A stretch of DNA of 64,000 nucleotides, taken from assembly GCA_025201365.1 (NCBI GenBank), contig JAIXMF010000007.1, positions 620,001-684,000 on the forward strand, given 5' to 3'. A program made the translations under genes and the position numbers. The DNA is from Syncephalis plumigaleata (lineage: Eukaryota; Zoopagomycota; Zoopagomycetes; Zoopagales; Piptocephalidaceae). Of the stretch, positions 1 to 12,800 are shown piece by piece (position 1 is the stretch's first letter; each line of letters starts with the position of its first letter). The notes below the pieces were generated by a model. It was not told the DNA's origin and ran no database searches. It was given only the letters and a program-made list of their open reading frames with translations.

Positions 1-629
1 CCATCTCTTGTATCCAAATGGAAGCGTTTCAATTGTAGACATTTCTGTCCACCAATTCTTATCGCATCTATTCTCCAATATGAAACAGTACTCGCCGCTA
101 GTCTCGAATCTCTTATGAAGCTTAGGAAAGTTATCCTTCAATCCCCTTAATGGTGAATTATTGGGAGCATTGTATAGTCGCTGTTAAACAATATCATCAA
201 TTAGCTTTACTAATACTGTCGATTGTTTGTTTGTTTGTTCACTTACATTGATAAGGTAGTATGGCGTGTATTGTTTACCGAATTTTCTGCACACTAGTAT
301 AGCATCCATTGGTGGTACACCTCTGGCACTGGTATACTGTCCGTAGGCGTATACACCATCATTCTCAGGCACGTTGAATTCGTGCCGTTGCAACTTAAAT
401 CCGTTTTTTGTAAACTCATCTTGCTTTCCATAAACTGCATTATAGAATCCTTTGAAAAGTCCACCTAAATACAGAGGAGTGTCATGCGTTAGTATCGATA
501 TCTAGTTTGCTTTCAATATATATATATGTATATATATGTATTACCACTGCCAGCTACAATATCAACGGCTGAACCGAGTACCAAAGCGCATAGCAATGAT
601 TTGCTAATTGCATTAAGATTAAATAGCAT
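1..629 (-). CDS. Secreted protein of unknown function, partial (C-terminus beyond the window)
   Basis: Three exons are visible on the minus strand. The first (629 to about 544) begins MLFNLNAISKSLLCALVLGS, a clear signal peptide with a short polar start and a hydrophobic core, cut probably after AVDIVAG. The intron before residue G is about 70 nt and contains a TA-rich stretch. The second exon (about 470-246) carries NDGVYAYGQYTSARGVPPMD. A GTAAGT donor then joins, in phase 0, to the last visible exon (about 170-1), which is rich in aromatic and charged residues and has two cysteines. The frame is open to the edge of the window. I do not recognise the family. The protein is probably exported or cell-wall associated. 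Introns were inferred from splice signals and frame. Confidence 0.6.
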
Positions 630-1302
630 CCTTACGGTATAATTCGTCAAACAATAGAAATAATCGTAAATAGAAAATAATAGAAAGAGAACAATGGATG
701 CATTACTCGATGGCTAATTGCTTCGCTGAGCAGTATTTATAGCTAAACTAGCAGCATGCTTCTATCGCTCGTTTTATTCGGTGGATCATGCAATGGACAT
801 GCAAATTTTCACTATACAATTGAATAGACATGTGGCAATTTCCGTAGCTGGATGTTATGACCATTTTTGTATCGAGTACACTACAAATGAGTATCACAGA
901 TAAAGTAGGAGTAAACACGTTTTATTTTTGCCATTTTAAGGCCACTTCCAAATAAACACATCCAGAAGATCATTTATTATCCGCCAATAACTATGACGGC
1001 AATGGATATTGTCAATAATATTGGCTGGATTAGATCAACAAATACTTAATCATCGAGCATGTCCATGTAAATCATACTATGCATAGTAGTTTATAATTAC
1101 TTCTTTATCGCTCATTCGTTGTCATTCTATAACTATTTATATAGGACTAACAATCAATGAGTATGCTAGTATTATAATTATGATTGTTATTGTTATTATA
1201 ATGATGGAATTAGATCAGCGCGATGTGGTGACAAGTGAAATACATCAGTTTCAAAAGGAAATAGTAATGATGATATACGCGTAATGCTAATATCAATCCT
1301 AT
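630..1302. other. Intergenic region between two minus-strand genes
   Basis: AT-rich, with stop codons in all frames and no open frame I trust. It holds the promoter side of the secreted-protein gene and the 3-prime flank of the histone-fold gene. A TATATATA tract at 516-540 lies inside the neighbouring intron. No RNA gene or transposon end was seen. Confidence 0.5.
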
Positions 1303-2062
1303 TCAAGATGAAATATGTTCAGAGTATGTTCGATGTCCATTCATTTGGTTCTCGAACGCGGCCATGATTGTACCCGCCGTACTACTTTGATGATCTAGTT
1401 CACGCCGTTTCTTAGCAGCCTTAACAATAGGTAACGTTTGAGGAACAATGTCTAAAATGGATACTTTAGATTAGGAAAGGCACACACATATTATAGTATA
1501 TACTATACTATAGGATAGACCAAAACAAGACAAGACATACCCGATAAAAAGTCCAAATGATCCGTATCAGCTACAACATTAGCTATAGGATGGTTATAAA
1601 TTATATTAGCAACGACCATTACGCGCTAAGGTATCTCTCACGTGTAACTACAACTTACCAACATCCTTGTACGCAATAGTTTTCCGTTTCTCGTTATGTG
1701 CGTAATTAATGGAAGATTTGGCCATACGCTGTAGAAATAGTTCCTATTAGGATAAGAGAAGGTTGCATTACAACAACGTATATATTGTATGTTTAACAAG
1801 CTAGGAAAAGCAATAGAGCCTCGTCTAATTGAGAGGACAATAGGAATAGAGGTCTACTTACTGTAGCAATTGAAATGAGGAATACTGCATCAGCACTACA
1901 GGTCACGATATCGCGATCTTCCTTGATGATACGCTTAACGCGCGCGGCAGGAAATTGAGAAGTGCCCGTGGCATTATGCGAGCCATTAGACGCGTCTAGT
2001 GTGTCCATTGGTGCGGTATTACTAGTTTGGTTCGACATGACTGTGTCGCCATTGTCCGTCAT
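1303..2062 (-). CDS. Histone-fold protein, Dpb3/CHRAC1/POLE4-like
   Basis: Four exons code for about 145 residues. After a Ser/Thr/Asn-rich start the protein reads FPAARVKRIIKEDRDIVTCS, then ADAVFLISIATELFLQRMAK, then KRKTIAYKDVANVVADTDHL and DFLSDIVPQTLPIVKAA. This is the helix pattern of a histone fold of the NF-YC/Dpb3 class, with the loop-2 KRKTI-YKDVA block typical of CHRAC1 and fungal Dpb3. Family members pair with a Dpb4/POLE3 partner, either in DNA polymerase epsilon or in ISWI chromatin remodellers. The start at 2062 is chosen because it precedes the fold by a sensible disordered tail. Exon 1 ends in phase 0 at 1862 with GTAAGT, and stop TGA is at 1303-1305. Assignment to Dpb3 rather than NF-YC rests on the loop-2 and C-terminal helix sequences. 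Confidence 0.72.
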
Positions 2063-2661
2063 GGTGCTATTGAGTAAAAGATCTACAGAAAGGTAAAGTG
2101 AGTGAGTGAGTGAGCGAGTGAAGTGAAAAGCGAAAAAATAACAATGGTGCTAGCGTTCTCTTCGGTAACAGCTTGAACGCACTTACTCTCGCCCTGTACG
2201 TAAACAGCACACACACATTCACACAAACAAACACACAAACAAACATACGCACTTATATGCTTATGCACTTATACATCATGACAAGGAGATGTGATTCTTA
2301 CTAATGATAATAATACAATATTATTGTATTCAAGTAACAGCGTTATATTCCATTAATCGTATAAGCAATAACTGATAAAGAGGAAAAAGTTTCTTTGTTA
2401 TAATGATGATGATGATGATATTTCAAGAACAAACCTATACGATACATATGTATCATCGATGAATGTGTGTATGCGTAGAGTATCTACTATATACGTGTTT
2501 ACAAATCAATAGATTGGAGCAAAAAAAGAAACACCAATATTTTGCGACTTTAATATTCAATGATAAACTTGTTCACAGCAGCGTTGCCAATAGTACAGCC
2601 CTACAGTTCTTCCATGAATGGACGGGACATGGTTACTATCACTACTACTGTTGCTACTATA
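2063..2661. other. Intergenic region with simple repeats and a short hairpin
   Basis: It separates two minus-strand genes. It contains a GAGT-type repeat at 2096-2120, a CA-rich tract at 2207-2250, a small inverted repeat AATACAAT/ATTGTATT at about 2312-2330, and a GAT repeat at about 2405-2420. The only open frames are low-complexity and I do not call them genes. Confidence 0.5.
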
Positions 2662-4462
2662 TTATTCGTTGGATGGCTTCTTTGGTTCTTCTACCTGATG
2701 ATGACGATGCTGATGCTGATGCTGATGATCCGTCGTTTTCTTTTCTTCGGCATTTGTTGTAGCAGCCTCCTTTGTCGTTTGCTCGAATGTACGCATCTCC
2801 GGTCCTGGTGACTCGACAATCTGTTGTGCCAGTGTAGATGGGTCCACCTGATCCGATGATGGATTCGTCTTGTTAGTTGCAGTATTGGTACTGTTAGCTT
2901 CATCATTGGTTGCTGATGCTGATGCCGATGACGATGATGCTGCCAATGGCTGCTTCATAGATGGATCGATATCGGCATAAAGTGGACTCTTGGCCTCCTC
3001 TTCCTCGGCCCGTGTAAATGCTAGTCCTGCACCCGCATGACTCTGCAGCATACGCATGAACATTTGCATACCCGCTGGTGTTGGGCTAGACGACAAGTCA
3101 TCGTCATCGTCATCGTTATCCCTACCCTCGCCCGATTGATCGTTGGATGATTCTACCTCATCGGTCTCGCCTAAAGGAGTTGCCTTGGGTGCAATCCAAT
3201 CGTACCATTCCTCCTTGGTTCGTCCATTGAGAATGGCTACAATCGTGACCGTCATGTTGTCACAACCGACACCGCCCATATCGCTTTCCTTGGCTAGACA
3301 GCGTTCCATGATACGTTCGCAAATCTTATCCAATGGAAGACGAGCAGCAATGCCACGACGAACGTAATCGATAACTTTTTGAGATGTTAGGCAATCCCAA
3401 ATACCTAGATGAAATGTGACAATATCATTAGATTAGATTTGTTAGCTTAATTGTAAGTTGGATACATAATCTACAAGCAAATCACTCATGCATGTATGTG
3501 TATATTTACCATCACATGCCAATACAACAAATTCATCCTTGTCGGTAATGGTATGTTCCGTGATTTCAGGATTAGCTATTTTCATTACATCATCATATTA
3601 TATTAGTTTACATAATGTTAATATGTGTGCATATATAATGGTGGTAGTTTAGTTTGTCTACTATTACTACTACTACTATTATTACTACTTACAAGTAACA
3701 ATCTGTTCTTCAGGTGGTAGCATTTTATTTTGTTTGAATTCAAAGTCGCCAATTGCTCGTGATAAGGCGAGATTGCCTAAGAGGAAAATAAGTAAATAAA
3801 TAAGTAAATAAAATCTAATTCATTTCTTACCATTAACACGTCCAAACTCAACAAATCCACCAGCATTTACAATTCGAGCCGATTCATCTAATAGAGTATT
3901 GATCAGTCAGTCAGTCAGTCAGTCAGTCAGTCAGCCGAGTAATCACATAGCATATTATATTATGATGGCTTTACCTTGATTAACTGGTTTATGATCAAAG
4001 GATAATGGTTTTGCTTCACCGTCAATACTCAATACAGCACGTGAGTCACCAGCATTCGCCTATAATAAATAGATAGTCATTCTATTATGTTCTTCATCTA
4101 ATAGGGGTTTCCTATTAAATACTTACCACAAACAAGTGCATGTCATCGGTAATCAGAGCCGATACTGCTGTGCATCCTGATGTCTCGTTCACGTAATCAG
4201 GATCTACATTGATGATAAAGTCATCATCATATGGTAAGAAATAAAACGTCATCGATCTAGTTCATTCATGTCACACTAACCACTACGGATATCAATGTCC
4301 AGACCGAGATAGCCATTCTTCAATGCCGTTTTATAGTCTCCATTGGCAAACGCATTGTCCTGGGCAATCCGATGATGTAGCATACGACCGCTATATTCGG
4401 CAACTTTCTGACCTGTTGCATTGACAAATTTAGTCCAGTCCAATTGCCAATTACCATTAGCT

Positions 4463-4496
<34 letters not shown>

Positions 4497-4834
4497 ATAC
4501 TTACCACCATGACCGTCGTAGACACCAAAGAAGCTAACTCGTTTTCCGTTTCCTAATTGGAGAACAGTGGCATGCGCATCTTCCATACCTATAAGTGACA
4601 TTGGTCTAGATGAAAGTTATAGCTGTTTATGACTATTCGCATGTCTACATATATGCACATATATATGCATATATATATATGGTTGTGTGTTTCTTTAGAC
4701 TATAATAAAACAAACAAAACAAAAAGGATACTGATACGCCAGCCTTGCATACAGGATGTGCCATAGTAAAGACGATCGTCAGATCCCTCGGACGAGTGCT
4801 TATCACGCACCGGTTCAGATAGAGTTTGCCCCAT
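2662..4834 (-). CDS. PTC2: Protein phosphatase 2C (Ptc2/Ptc3 type)
   Basis: Metal-dependent serine/threonine phosphatase of the PPM family; in yeasts Ptc2/Ptc3 dephosphorylate stress MAP kinases and checkpoint kinases. The N-terminus [20 protein letters not shown] and the following [18 protein letters not shown] are near-invariant for this subfamily. The metal-binding motif DGHGG lies in exon 2, followed by [53 protein letters not shown] and [10 protein letters not shown], so all core aspartates are present. About nine exons code for roughly 470 residues. The C-terminal 180 or so residues are a disordered acidic, Ser/Ala and His/Gln-rich tail ending near KKPSNE, longer than in yeast. The Met at 4834 is chosen because it gives the conserved MGQ start; the Gly-2 may be N-myristoylated as in animal PPM1 proteins (inference). 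A CT repeat (about 4470-4495) and a CAGT repeat (about 3903-3935) lie in introns. Confidence 0.93.
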
Positions 4835-5960
4835 AACCACAACACGAATGACTTTGAACGACCGCTTTGGCTCTATGCAGTACAGAGAAGACAATATGAT
4901 TAGTTGAATACGACGACACGTTCTACAATAGCATCTCTAATCTGAAGTAAAGCAACAGGGTATATGAAAGTAGGTGCCAATGACCGCATCTTGTAACTTA
5001 CTCTTAAATGGCCACTTGTTGAATGGATTTAGAAAGTCGACTACTGATTGAAAAGACAAGGAGGTAGTAGAGGGAGTGAAGTTAACAAGAGAAGAAGAGG
5101 AAGAAGTAGAAGAAGAAGAAGTAGAAGAAAGAGAAGTGGTGGAGGAGGAAGAAGAAGAAGAAAGAGGAGTAGAGGTTGGGGACGCCAGTTTGATAACAAT
5201 GGTGGTGGTGATGTGTTGTGTGTGTGTGTCCTGTTGTAGGTAAGGAAATAGCCTGTAATGTGGTGATGATGTGATGCTCCCACCAATAGGACGAACCCGT
5301 GCGCTTAATAGTTTGTCGTTTAACAACCAATTACTGCTGCTATACAGGATACGTGTATGTGTGTGTGGACAGGCACGATGTAGCCGTGTTATTAGTCACC
5401 GAGTGGATGTAGTGAAATGACGACTTGCTTAGCTATCTCTCCACTGAGCTAATAACACTGCACGTACGTTTACTTGGTAGATACGTCACGTGTCAGTATT
5501 GTCATAGAAGAACTGCAGGCTGACTTTGAGTGTGCAGTGTTGCGTTTATAGGATAAGCGAAAGCAAAACTAGACAAAATGAATAGGTGTGAGCGATACAA
5601 GTGAGACAAATAATGAAACAGAGCTTTATACCTATAAACAAATGGATTATTGGTTAGTATCCTAGGCAAGCACTCGAGTAAAGTAGTAGAATATAATGGC
5701 AGACTACGAGAAAGCTACTATACTAGAAGTGAGAAAGAAAGAAAGAGCGAGAGCGAGAGAGGAAAAGGCAAGCGGAGCAAACGAGTGTGATGATTATATT
5801 GCTTTATAAGCATAATGAGGCATAAAGCGTTGCAGCAATACTGAATAGCAACAGCAGCAACGGCAGCAATAGCAACAACAACAATGGCGATATCAATGGA
5901 TTGCATGTGGTAACTGCATGACATGCTAATGCAATCTACACTAGGCTCTTTCGTATCGTA
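4835..5960. other. Upstream region of the PP2C gene with a strand-biased purine/pyrimidine tract
   Basis: About 1.1 kb. Positions 5050-5185 are almost pure purine on the plus strand (GAA/GGA repeats), which makes a pyrimidine-rich tract on the transcribed strand of the PP2C gene, as is common in fungal promoters and leaders. A GTAAGT-type donor near 5003 (minus) and an acceptor-like CATAG near 4885 could bound a 5-prime-UTR intron. Open frames across the tract are Ser/Leu or Arg/Gly low complexity and are not called. Confidence 0.45.
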
Positions 5961-6558
5961 CAGGCTTTTTCCATCCAATTTGCGCAGTTAGCCTTCTGTT
6001 TTTACGAATAAATGATAGTTAACACTTACAAGTACCCCCGTATTCTGTTTCCCAGCCCCTCTCCCTTTGGGGAAAGACTAGGACGGTTGATGATACAACC
6101 GGGTTAATTTGTTATTTGTTGTTTAGATCCCTCTTGATCTTGATCTTCATTTAGTGAATGCTTTGCGGACGTGCTAGGATCAGGAGGAGAAACGGCACCT
6201 CGATGGAATTGTGTTGGAATACGACCATCAGCACGAACACTGCGAATAATTTGAATAAAATTCAGACATGCAGCCATATCCCGATTCCATAAATGATAAT
6301 CAATAGCTACTTGTAGGTACATGACATGGTAATATCCAACTATACTAGTACACTTGTATCATCTACCTTATAGAATTGATGATGATAGTTATTGCTATCA
6401 ATAAAGGATCCATTACTGAATACTGAACTATTATTATTATCATGCTGTGTCAAGTGACATTTCTATAGCGATGATGGATGTTAATAATGTGTTAATCTAT
6501 TTATTAATAAACTGCAAAAGTGAAAAGATAAATGCGCAAATTGGATGGAAAAACACTG
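5961..6558 (-). mobile_element. TA-flanked inverted-repeat element with Fanzor-like ORF, copy 1
   Basis: A 598-bp element. The left end CAGGCTTTTTCCATCCAATT and the inverted right end (AATTGGATGGAAAAACACTG) are both preceded or followed by TA, the target-site duplication of Tc1/mariner-class elements. The repeats extend through TTTGCGCA. The inside is nearly the same as copy 2 in opposite orientation: a block with TCAATTCTATAAGGTAGA, then a short ORF (6104-6322) ending in a RuvC-III-like motif, then a conserved hairpin region (6025-6093) before the terminal repeat. It is an internally deleted, non-autonomous derivative. The transposase class is inferred from ends and target only. Confidence 0.75.
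6104..6322 (-). pseudogene. C-terminal fragment of a Fanzor/TnpB-like nuclease in element copy 1
   Basis: A 72-residue frame beginning MYLQVAIDYHLWNRDMAACL and continuing NFIQIIRSVRADGRIPTQFH. The pattern W-N-R-D-x-A-A-x-L-N-h-x-x-I followed by G-R-I-P-x-x-F resembles the RuvC-III end of Fanzor/TnpB proteins (RD-N-A--NI with the catalytic Asp), downstream of the zinc ribbon. The tail is polar and low complexity. The rest of the nuclease is absent, so this cannot be an active enzyme. An AG just before CTATTGATT could be a splice acceptor, so the Met may be accidental. The match is from memory of the family pattern; no profile search was run. Confidence 0.5.
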
Positions 6559-6818
6559 TATTTTACGCCATTATTAACAGACTATGTCACATTACGATTT
6601 TTAGTAAATGTCGTAATGGTTCTCCAGCATTATCAGTGTGACTCAGTGATGCTTTGATGAGATCATAAATGCATCACTTTACACCTCCCACTCACTCACT
6701 CACTCACTCACTCACCTCACCTCACCTCACATACATATTTCCTCATATCCACTTATCCCGACAGCCATAGTTTATTTGTCAGTATTCCTGAATTAGCCAG
6801 TGTCGTATTGTTCATATC
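6559..6818. promoter_or_regulatory. Upstream region of the ASCC3 helicase gene
   Basis: About 260 bp between element copy 1 and the helicase start. It has a CTCA/CACT repeat at 6685-6730 and pyrimidine-rich DNA ahead of the Met at 6819. The element therefore sits within the likely promoter. Confidence 0.4.
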
Positions 6819-9800
6819 ATGTATACCTTTACTGATTACATTCGATATCGTAACACGAATGACTCTATCGTGCCTGCCGCTACTAGTATTGGTGCATCAC
6901 TAATCAGTGGAGAATCAGCCTTATTAGAGGATTTCCTTCGTAGCTTGAATGTATCGAGTGAATTCTCATCTATTGAAAAGTAAGCAACAAATCTATAGAA
7001 GGGACCACACCACTAACAGATATGTAGTGTCGAGAGTAAGCCTAGTAATAATAGTAATAGTAATAGTAATAGCAATGGCGTGAAAGCAGGTAGTTATTGT
7101 GTTGCATTATTATCAGTCAAACTTGATAGCGTGTTAATGTGGAGTGTACCCATGGCTATAGGATATGGTAAAGACTGGAAGGTGGCACCAATGTTTACAA
7201 AGCCAATCTATTTCGACTATTTCGACGATGAAGATGGTCATATACTATGGCCGAACGAGACTGAGGATGAAACGATTACTGAGTCAACATGGACATTCGA
7301 ATGGCTGTTGGAGTAAGTGGATTGTTAAAATACTAAGATGATCGACTAGTCGAATACTAATATTGGAATAACAATGACACGCTTAGTCAATGTGAGGCTC
7401 ATTTAGCGACAAATGAAGCTAGTAAATGGATGACAGCACGACAACTATCCATGGAGTTATTGGAATTGTTACATTCTAATAAATCAGGTAGCAACGTGAA
7501 TAGAAATCGAATAATACCTGCGGGAATACTAAACAATCTGCCTATTAGATGATGCAATCCAAATGGCCCTAGTAGATATACTGGGACTGGATAATTTCTA
7601 CCTATTAACGAGTCTAGTTACTCATCGAATGGATATTGTCAGGAATACCAATTTGAAAGAATGTGTAAGTAGTTAATCCAACCTATTGAATTGTAAATGT
7701 ATCACACGCTGTCGATAAACTAACGCATGAATGAATAGCGGGATAGCTTACCAAAAGTGGAGAAACCAGCAATAGGTTAGTACAATCAATCATTGTATAT
7801 ACGCATTACTAGTTGAGGAATATTAATCGAATGGAGTAGCACTCGATGGCGAACGACTAAGGAAAGTAAGGGAGCAACAACTACGTGATGCTGCCTCTCG
7901 TCCATTGGCATCTAGCAATTCACAAAAGGTAGGTGGTGTCAACAAGATTAACATATATATATATGTATGTATGTATGTATTAATATGACGGTTAGGTGTT
8001 CTCTGAGCCAGAATATCCACACGTATTCCATACTGGATCGATGCGTAAACCAATGCCGGCATTTGGTATCACTTATGTACTACCTGAAGGCACAGTACGT
8101 CAAGATACTATGGTGAGTTGAATAGATGTTGTCATCCCCGAGTACTACTAAAGATGCACGCGCATACTATTAGGATTATGAGGAAATTGCCCTGCCTGCT
8201 TCAACTAAGGCTGCACAACTTCCTGGCGAGGAACTCATTAGTATTGCTAGCATGGATAGACTGTGTCGAGGATGTTTCCCGGTACGTAAGCATGTCGAGT
8301 ATATGTGTTTATTCCCCTCCTCCCTCCCATCCATGTTTATTCATACTATTGGATAGGGTTACACCACACTGAATCGTGTACAATCAATTGTATACCCCAT
8401 TGCTTATACAACAAATGAGAACATGCTGATATGTGCTCCCACCGGTGCGGTAAGTTGCTAGTTATTATAGGCTGTGATTTTCTTTTATTTACTTAGAAAT
8501 GAATGTAACACCCATCGTTGCGTGATGTTAGGGTAAAACTGACGTGGCCATGCTATCCATTTTGCGTACACTTTCACTTTACTGTACACCATCTCCATCA
8601 GAGAGTGCGAACGAGCTACACATCGACAAGGATGCATTTAAGATTGTATACGTCGCTCCTATGAAGGCATTAGCCGCTGAAGTGGTGGCCAAACTCGGTC
8701 GACGTCTGCAATGGCTACGTGTTTCAGTCAGAGAATTGACAGGTAGGCATTATCATTGGGTGTATGCCACCTTATTGTTAGCTAAATCAGGGCTAACTAA
8801 CACAAATGAAATGTATGTAAAAAGGTGACATGCAATTAACGAAAACTGAGATTATGAACACGCAAATCATTGTGACTACACCTGAGAAATGGGATGTCGT
8901 CACTCGTAAATCTACCGGTGATACAGAACTATGTCAGGTAAGAGCAATATCAATATGAATATATACAAATACAAATATACAAATACAAATACGTGTGCAT
9001 TTATAGAAAGTGCGACTATTGATATTCGATGAAGTGCATTTATTACAAGATGATCGTGGACCTGTCATTGAAACACTAATTGCACGTACATTACGTCAAG
9101 TAAGTAATACTTAATACTACTACTAGTATAAACATTAACACGTATCATGTATTAAGGTTGAAACGAGTCAGTCGATGATTCGAATTGTTGGTCTATCGGC
9201 AACATTGCCCAACTATTTGGATGTTGCATCATTCCTTCGGTAATTCCATTACAATTATAGGATATTTGTTACATTTATTAATCCAGTAATCAATTAGAGT
9301 TAATCCATATCAAGGCTTGTTCTTTTTTGATTCCGGATTTCGACCTATTCCATTAGAGCAACATTTCATTGGTGTTAAAGGCAAGGCGAAAACCATTCAA
9401 GCCAACACTAGAATGGATAATATATGTTACGAAAAGGTAAGTGATAATTGAGCTTGTTGTGAATTATACATTAATAATACTGAGTATATTGTTTAATAGT
9501 GTGCAGAACTAGTACGAGAAGGACATCAAGTGATGATATTTGTTCATGCACGTAAAATGACAGTGAAAACAGCGCAATCTATTCGAAAGTTGGCACAGGA
9601 AAATGATGAACTTGGTATGGAATCTACCGAGTGATAACCACAATAACAATGGTGTATAGTATACTAACTACTTTACTTGATTAATACTCAGGTATATTCT
9701 CAAGTATTGATCATCCACAATGGCATCTATCGAAACGAGACATGGCACGATCACGTAATCAAGATTTGAAGGAATTATTCGAGTATGGTTTCGGTGTACA

Positions 9801-12800
9801 TCATGCAGGAATGCTACGATCAGATAGAAATCTTGTGGAACGACTATTCTCTCAAGGTGTTATGAAGGTAAATGAATAGACTAGTGCAATATAATCTATT
9901 TGATTACCATTATAACATCTTCTTACTCTTATTGTTCTTGATCCAAGGTTCTATGTTGTACATCGACACTAGCATGGGGTGTGAATCTACCAGCCTATGC
10001 TGTTATTATTAAAGGAACTGAGGTGTATGATGCGCAAAAGGGCGGTTTCACCGATCTATCCATATTGGATGTGTTGCAAATATTTGGGCGTGCTGGTCGA
10101 CCACAAGTAAGTTACCGGTGAATAGTGTATTAGCACGCAATGATTTACTAATCACTATTATTGTTAGTTTGAATCACAAGGTGTTGGCTATATCATGACA
10201 TCACATGAACGTTTATCGCACTATATATCATTGATGTTACAGCAACATCCGATAGAGTCGCAGTAAGTAGTGACAATGAACGAGAACAGCAATGATATTA
10301 ATGACAGTACAATTAGATTCGTCAAGAATATAGTGGATCATTTGAATGCTGAGATTTGTTTAGGCACCGTGACGACAATTGATGAAGCGGTAACCTGGCT
10401 TAGCTACACCTATTTGTACATTCGCATGAAGAAGAACCCGTTAGTCTATGGACTAACTCATGCGGAAGTAGCCGAGGATCCATTACTCGGTAAACGACGA
10501 CGTGATTTGATTGTTGACGCGGCACGTACACTTCATCGTAATCAGATGATTATATACGACGAGAATACCGGCTATTTATCGGCCAAGGATCTTGGACGTA
10601 TATCAGCGGGATTCTACATCAAGTGCAACACCGTGGAGCTAATCAACGAACGATTACGACCGCGTATGACCGAGGCCGACGTACTATCGCTTATTAGTGC
10701 CAGTAAGGAATTCGATAGTATCAAGTCGCGCGAAGAAGAGGCCAAAGACCTGAAACAATTGCAGGAGAAAGGCGGCGTTTGTACCATTAAGGTGGGTCAA
10801 CAGCAGACTAACTAGCTAACTAGCTTGTATTAATCGAAACAACAACCCTATAATAGGATACGGCAGATCAAACATCCGGGAAAGTCAATATTTTATTACA
10901 GGCGGCTATTTCACGAGTGGCCGTTACGGATTCGGCACTTGTCTCGGATACTGCATACGTATTACAGAATGCAACGCGTATCATTAGAGCCTTATTTGAA
11001 ATTGCCCGCAATCGTAGTTGGGGTCCAGTGGCGGCCGTGCTACTCTCCTTGTCAAAGTCGCTCGAGAAGCGTATGTGGCCATTTGAGCATCCACTTGGCC
11101 AACTGGGCCTGCCATGGGATATCATCAATAAGCTTGAATCGCACAGCCATGCACCTGCCATTGAATCGATGCGCGACATGGATAGCAAGGAACTCGGTCA
11201 GCTGGTGCGTAATGTACGCTTCGGGCCAACACTGGCTCGCGCTGTTGAACAATTTCCCTTGATACAACTCGAGGCCACTATCGCACCCATATCACGCTCG
11301 GTACTTCGTATGCAACTGAAAGTGACCCCGGACTTTACCTGGAATGATCGTATTCACGGCACCGTTGAGCCATGGTGGATCTGGGTGGAGGATTCGGTCA
11401 ATACCGAAGTGTACCACGCGGAACAATTGCTAATCACGCGAAAGAACGCGAGAGAAACGCAACTACTAGGATTCGTGTTGCCCATTCCTGATCCGCTGCC
11501 AACGCAAATATTTGTACGCTGCGTATCCGATCGATGGATAGGTGCGGAGACCGTGTTGCCCGTTTCATTCAAGCATCTCATCTTGCCCGAGATGTATCCG
11601 CAACACACGGATCTATTGGATTTGCAACCGTTGCCCGTATCGGCATTGCAGGACGAACTACTCGAGGAGATATGTCGCGTGCGTTTTAGTCATTTCAATC
11701 CGGTGCAAACGCAAATATTCCACACACTGTATCATTCGTCGACTAACGCGCTAATTGGCGCACCCACCGGTAGTGGTAAAACGGTAGCGGCCGAACTAGC
11801 CATGTGGTAAGTGTGAATTGTGGCATAGATGCTATTTATGACAAGTGCAAACTTATTCATGCCGATTTAGGTGGGCATTCCGGGAATTTCCTCGATCTAA
11901 GGTTGTTTATATCGCTCCACTCAAGGCACTCGTACGCGAACGTGTTGTCGATTGGCGTAAACGACTCACGGGCATTATGGGACGGAAGTTGGTGGAATTG
12001 ACAGGTGATGTCACGCCAGATATTGCGTCTATCAAAGCGGCCGACATTATCATTACTACACCCGAGAAATGGGATGGTATTAGTCGTGGATGGAAGCATC
12101 GTGACTATGTTCGCGCTGTATCCCTCGTCATTATCGATGAGATTCATTTATTGGGCGCGGATCGTGGACCTATCCTCGAGGTGATCGTGTCTCGTATGAA
12201 TTATATCGGCTCGCAAACGGGTAGAGCCATTCGTATCGTTGGTCTATCCACCGCCCTTGCCAATGCGCGTGATCTGGCCGACTGGCTAGGTATCGATAAG
12301 AGTGGCCTGTTTAACTTTCGTCATTCGGTGCGACCGGTTCCCCTTGAGATCTACATTGACGGATTCCCCGGTCGACACTACTGTCCGCGTATGGCATTGA
12401 TGAACAAACCGACATTTACGGCGATTAAGACGCACTCGCCCACCCAGCCGGTCATTGTATTCGTGTCGTCTCGTCGACAGACTCGATTAACGGCAAAGGA
12501 TTTGATGGCGTATTGCGCGATGGAGGACAACCCACGTCAGTTCTTGCATATGCCAGAGGAGGAATTGCAAATGTTACTAGGTACTCAGGTGGAGGATGCC
12601 AATCTACGTTTATCACTTGGGTTTGGTATAGGATTACATCACGCCGGATTACGCGAGGAGGATCGTAAACTATCCGAGGAACTCTTTGTTAATGGCAAGA
12701 TACAAATACTCATTGCCACGAGTACACTGGCATGGGGTGTCAACTTTCCCGCGCATCTCGTGGTGATTAAGGGTACCGAGTTCTACGACGCTAAACAAAA

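Noticed and set aside
2067-2268. Overlapping frames rich in Val/Cys and Leu/Ser
   Set aside because: They read through GAGT and CA repeats upstream of the histone-fold gene and have no coding features.
4937-5326. Minus-strand frame of 129 codons before the PP2C gene
   Set aside because: It is a poly-Ser/Thr reading of the purine tract; more likely promoter or leader DNA.
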